Assembly (NCBI GenBank): GCA_050954885.1
Contig: JBPBPI010000068.1
Coordinates: 1-16,726, forward strand
Source of the DNA: JBPBPI01 sp050954885
Lineage (GTDB): Bacteria > Pseudomonadota > Alphaproteobacteria > Caedimonadales > Caedimonadaceae
Direction: 5' to 3'
DNA: 16,726 nucleotides
The notes beneath the pieces were generated by a model. The model had not been told where the DNA came from. It saw nothing but the letters and a program-made list of their open reading frames with translations, and made no database searches. A program made the position numbers and the translations under genes. The stretch's first letter is position 1, and the number at the start of each line of letters is the position of its first letter. This document shows positions 16,406 to 16,726 of this stretch, in pieces.

Positions 16406-16460
16406 GAACTAGATAGCCATCACCAGTGTGCTGTCTAGTTCTTTCTTATTATATTTTTTT
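16406..16460 (+). terminator. Intrinsic (Rho-independent) terminator, plus strand
   Basis: GAACTAGATAGC (16406-16417) pairs with GCTGTCTAGTTC (16430-16441), a 12-bp stem with one G-U and a 12-nt loop. It is followed on the plus strand by the T-rich tail TTTCTTATTATATTTTTTT (16442-16460). On the minus strand no T run follows, which fixes the orientation. Confidence 0.6.
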
Positions 16461-16520
16461 CAACAATTCAAGTTGTTATTTCAGGTTAATATATTCTTTA
16501 TGATATTTTTTCATATATTT

Positions 16521-16726
16521 TTATCTTTCTGATAAAGCTTCGTCACGGGCTTTGATAATAGGTTTTAAAAGATAATGCATCACTGTTTTCTTGCCTGTCT
16601 TAATGTCAGCCGTGGCAATCATACCAGGAATAACCCGAACTGTGTTTAAGGATTGAGCTGTGTGAGGTTGTGTAAGGAAGGTTTGTCTTGTCTGAGTTGG
16701 TAATTGACCAGCCCTGCAAATAAGTG
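16521..16726 (-). CDS. Type I secretion periplasmic adaptor, HlyD family (C-terminal part)
   Basis: This is the last 68 or so codons of a gene whose 5' part lies beyond the right edge. The minus-strand frame reads on to TAA at 16523-16521. It contains VRVIPGMIATADIKTGKKTV and then MHYLLKPIIKARDEALSER, the typical C-terminal signature of HlyD/PrtE/LapC-type membrane-fusion proteins (PGM, then IKTGK, then YLLKPI). Such adaptors bridge an ABC exporter and TolC for one-step secretion of RTX-like proteins or adhesins. An ABC transporter gene probably lies further right, outside the window. It is distinct from the EmrA-type adaptor in this window, which ends differently and lacks the YLLKPI tail. 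The frame is open to the window edge. Confidence 0.85.
   Translation of the reverse strand, partial: LICRAGQLPTQTRQTFLTQPHTAQSLNTVRVIPGMIATADIKTGKKTVMHYLLKPIIKARDEALSER

Larger units (their letters stand above)
16298..16461 (+). ncRNA. Candidate structured small RNA ending in an intrinsic terminator
   Basis: Two long inverted repeats lie 55 bp apart on a plus-strand stretch with no open frame. Stem 1 is 16305-16318 pairing with 16337-16350 (14 positions, one mismatch, one G-T, 18-nt loop). Stem 2 is 16406-16417 pairing with 16430-16441 (12 positions, one G-T) with a U-rich tail. TATATT at 16286-16291 is a possible -10, but no convincing -35 is seen. No plus-strand gene lies upstream (the nearest is the minus-strand glycosyltransferase), so the terminator needs another transcript to end. 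I do not recognise it as 6S, SRP RNA, tmRNA or RNase P RNA. The 5' end is a guess. Confidence 0.4.

Overview
The window is about 16.7 kb of AT-rich bacterial DNA that uses the standard genetic code (TGA acts as a stop). I read it as a chromosomal segment of a low-GC alphaproteobacterium, probably a host-associated, amoeba-symbiont-like lineage of the Holosporales/Paracaedibacter/Odyssella type. This rests on alphaproteobacteria-like PhbB and UvrC sequences, the uvrC-pgsA gene order, and several orphan genes with signal peptides scattered among housekeeping genes. The taxonomic placement is inference only.

Left part (1-3344): a signal-peptide-bearing class I methyltransferase that stops early, probably by a frame break; two minus-strand tRNA genes, Arg(CCG) and Val(GAC); then uvrC followed by pgsA on the minus strand. 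Middle (3477-9526): two orphan exported proteins that converge on each other (303 aa on +, 323 aa on -); phbB (acetoacetyl-CoA reductase) on -; an EamA-type exporter whose start codon is separated from its body by a one-base deficit in a G run, translationally coupled to rlmH on +; and a large CPA2 (Kef-type) cation:proton antiporter on -, ending 5 bp from rlmH.

The 669-bp gap at 9527-10195 has no convincing gene. It carries two exact DnaA boxes plus four near-matches close by, next to a very AT-rich stretch, so it is a candidate replication origin. To its right lie a GTG-started AAA+ ATPase with an N-terminal export signal, an emrA-emrB multidrug efflux operon with an ATGA overlap, and a convergent ArnT-like membrane glycosyltransferase overlapping emrB by 7 bp.

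The right-hand gap (15989-16520) contains two strong inverted repeats. The second, at 16406-16441, has a U-rich tail and looks like a plus-strand intrinsic terminator with no plus-strand gene upstream, so a small RNA gene is suggested. The window ends inside the C-terminus of a type I secretion HlyD-family adaptor on the minus strand. Functionally the region mixes DNA repair, tRNA supply, rRNA modification, phospholipid and PHB metabolism, transport/efflux, envelope modification and possible host-facing exported proteins. No integrase, complete insertion sequence, CRISPR array or defence island is visible.
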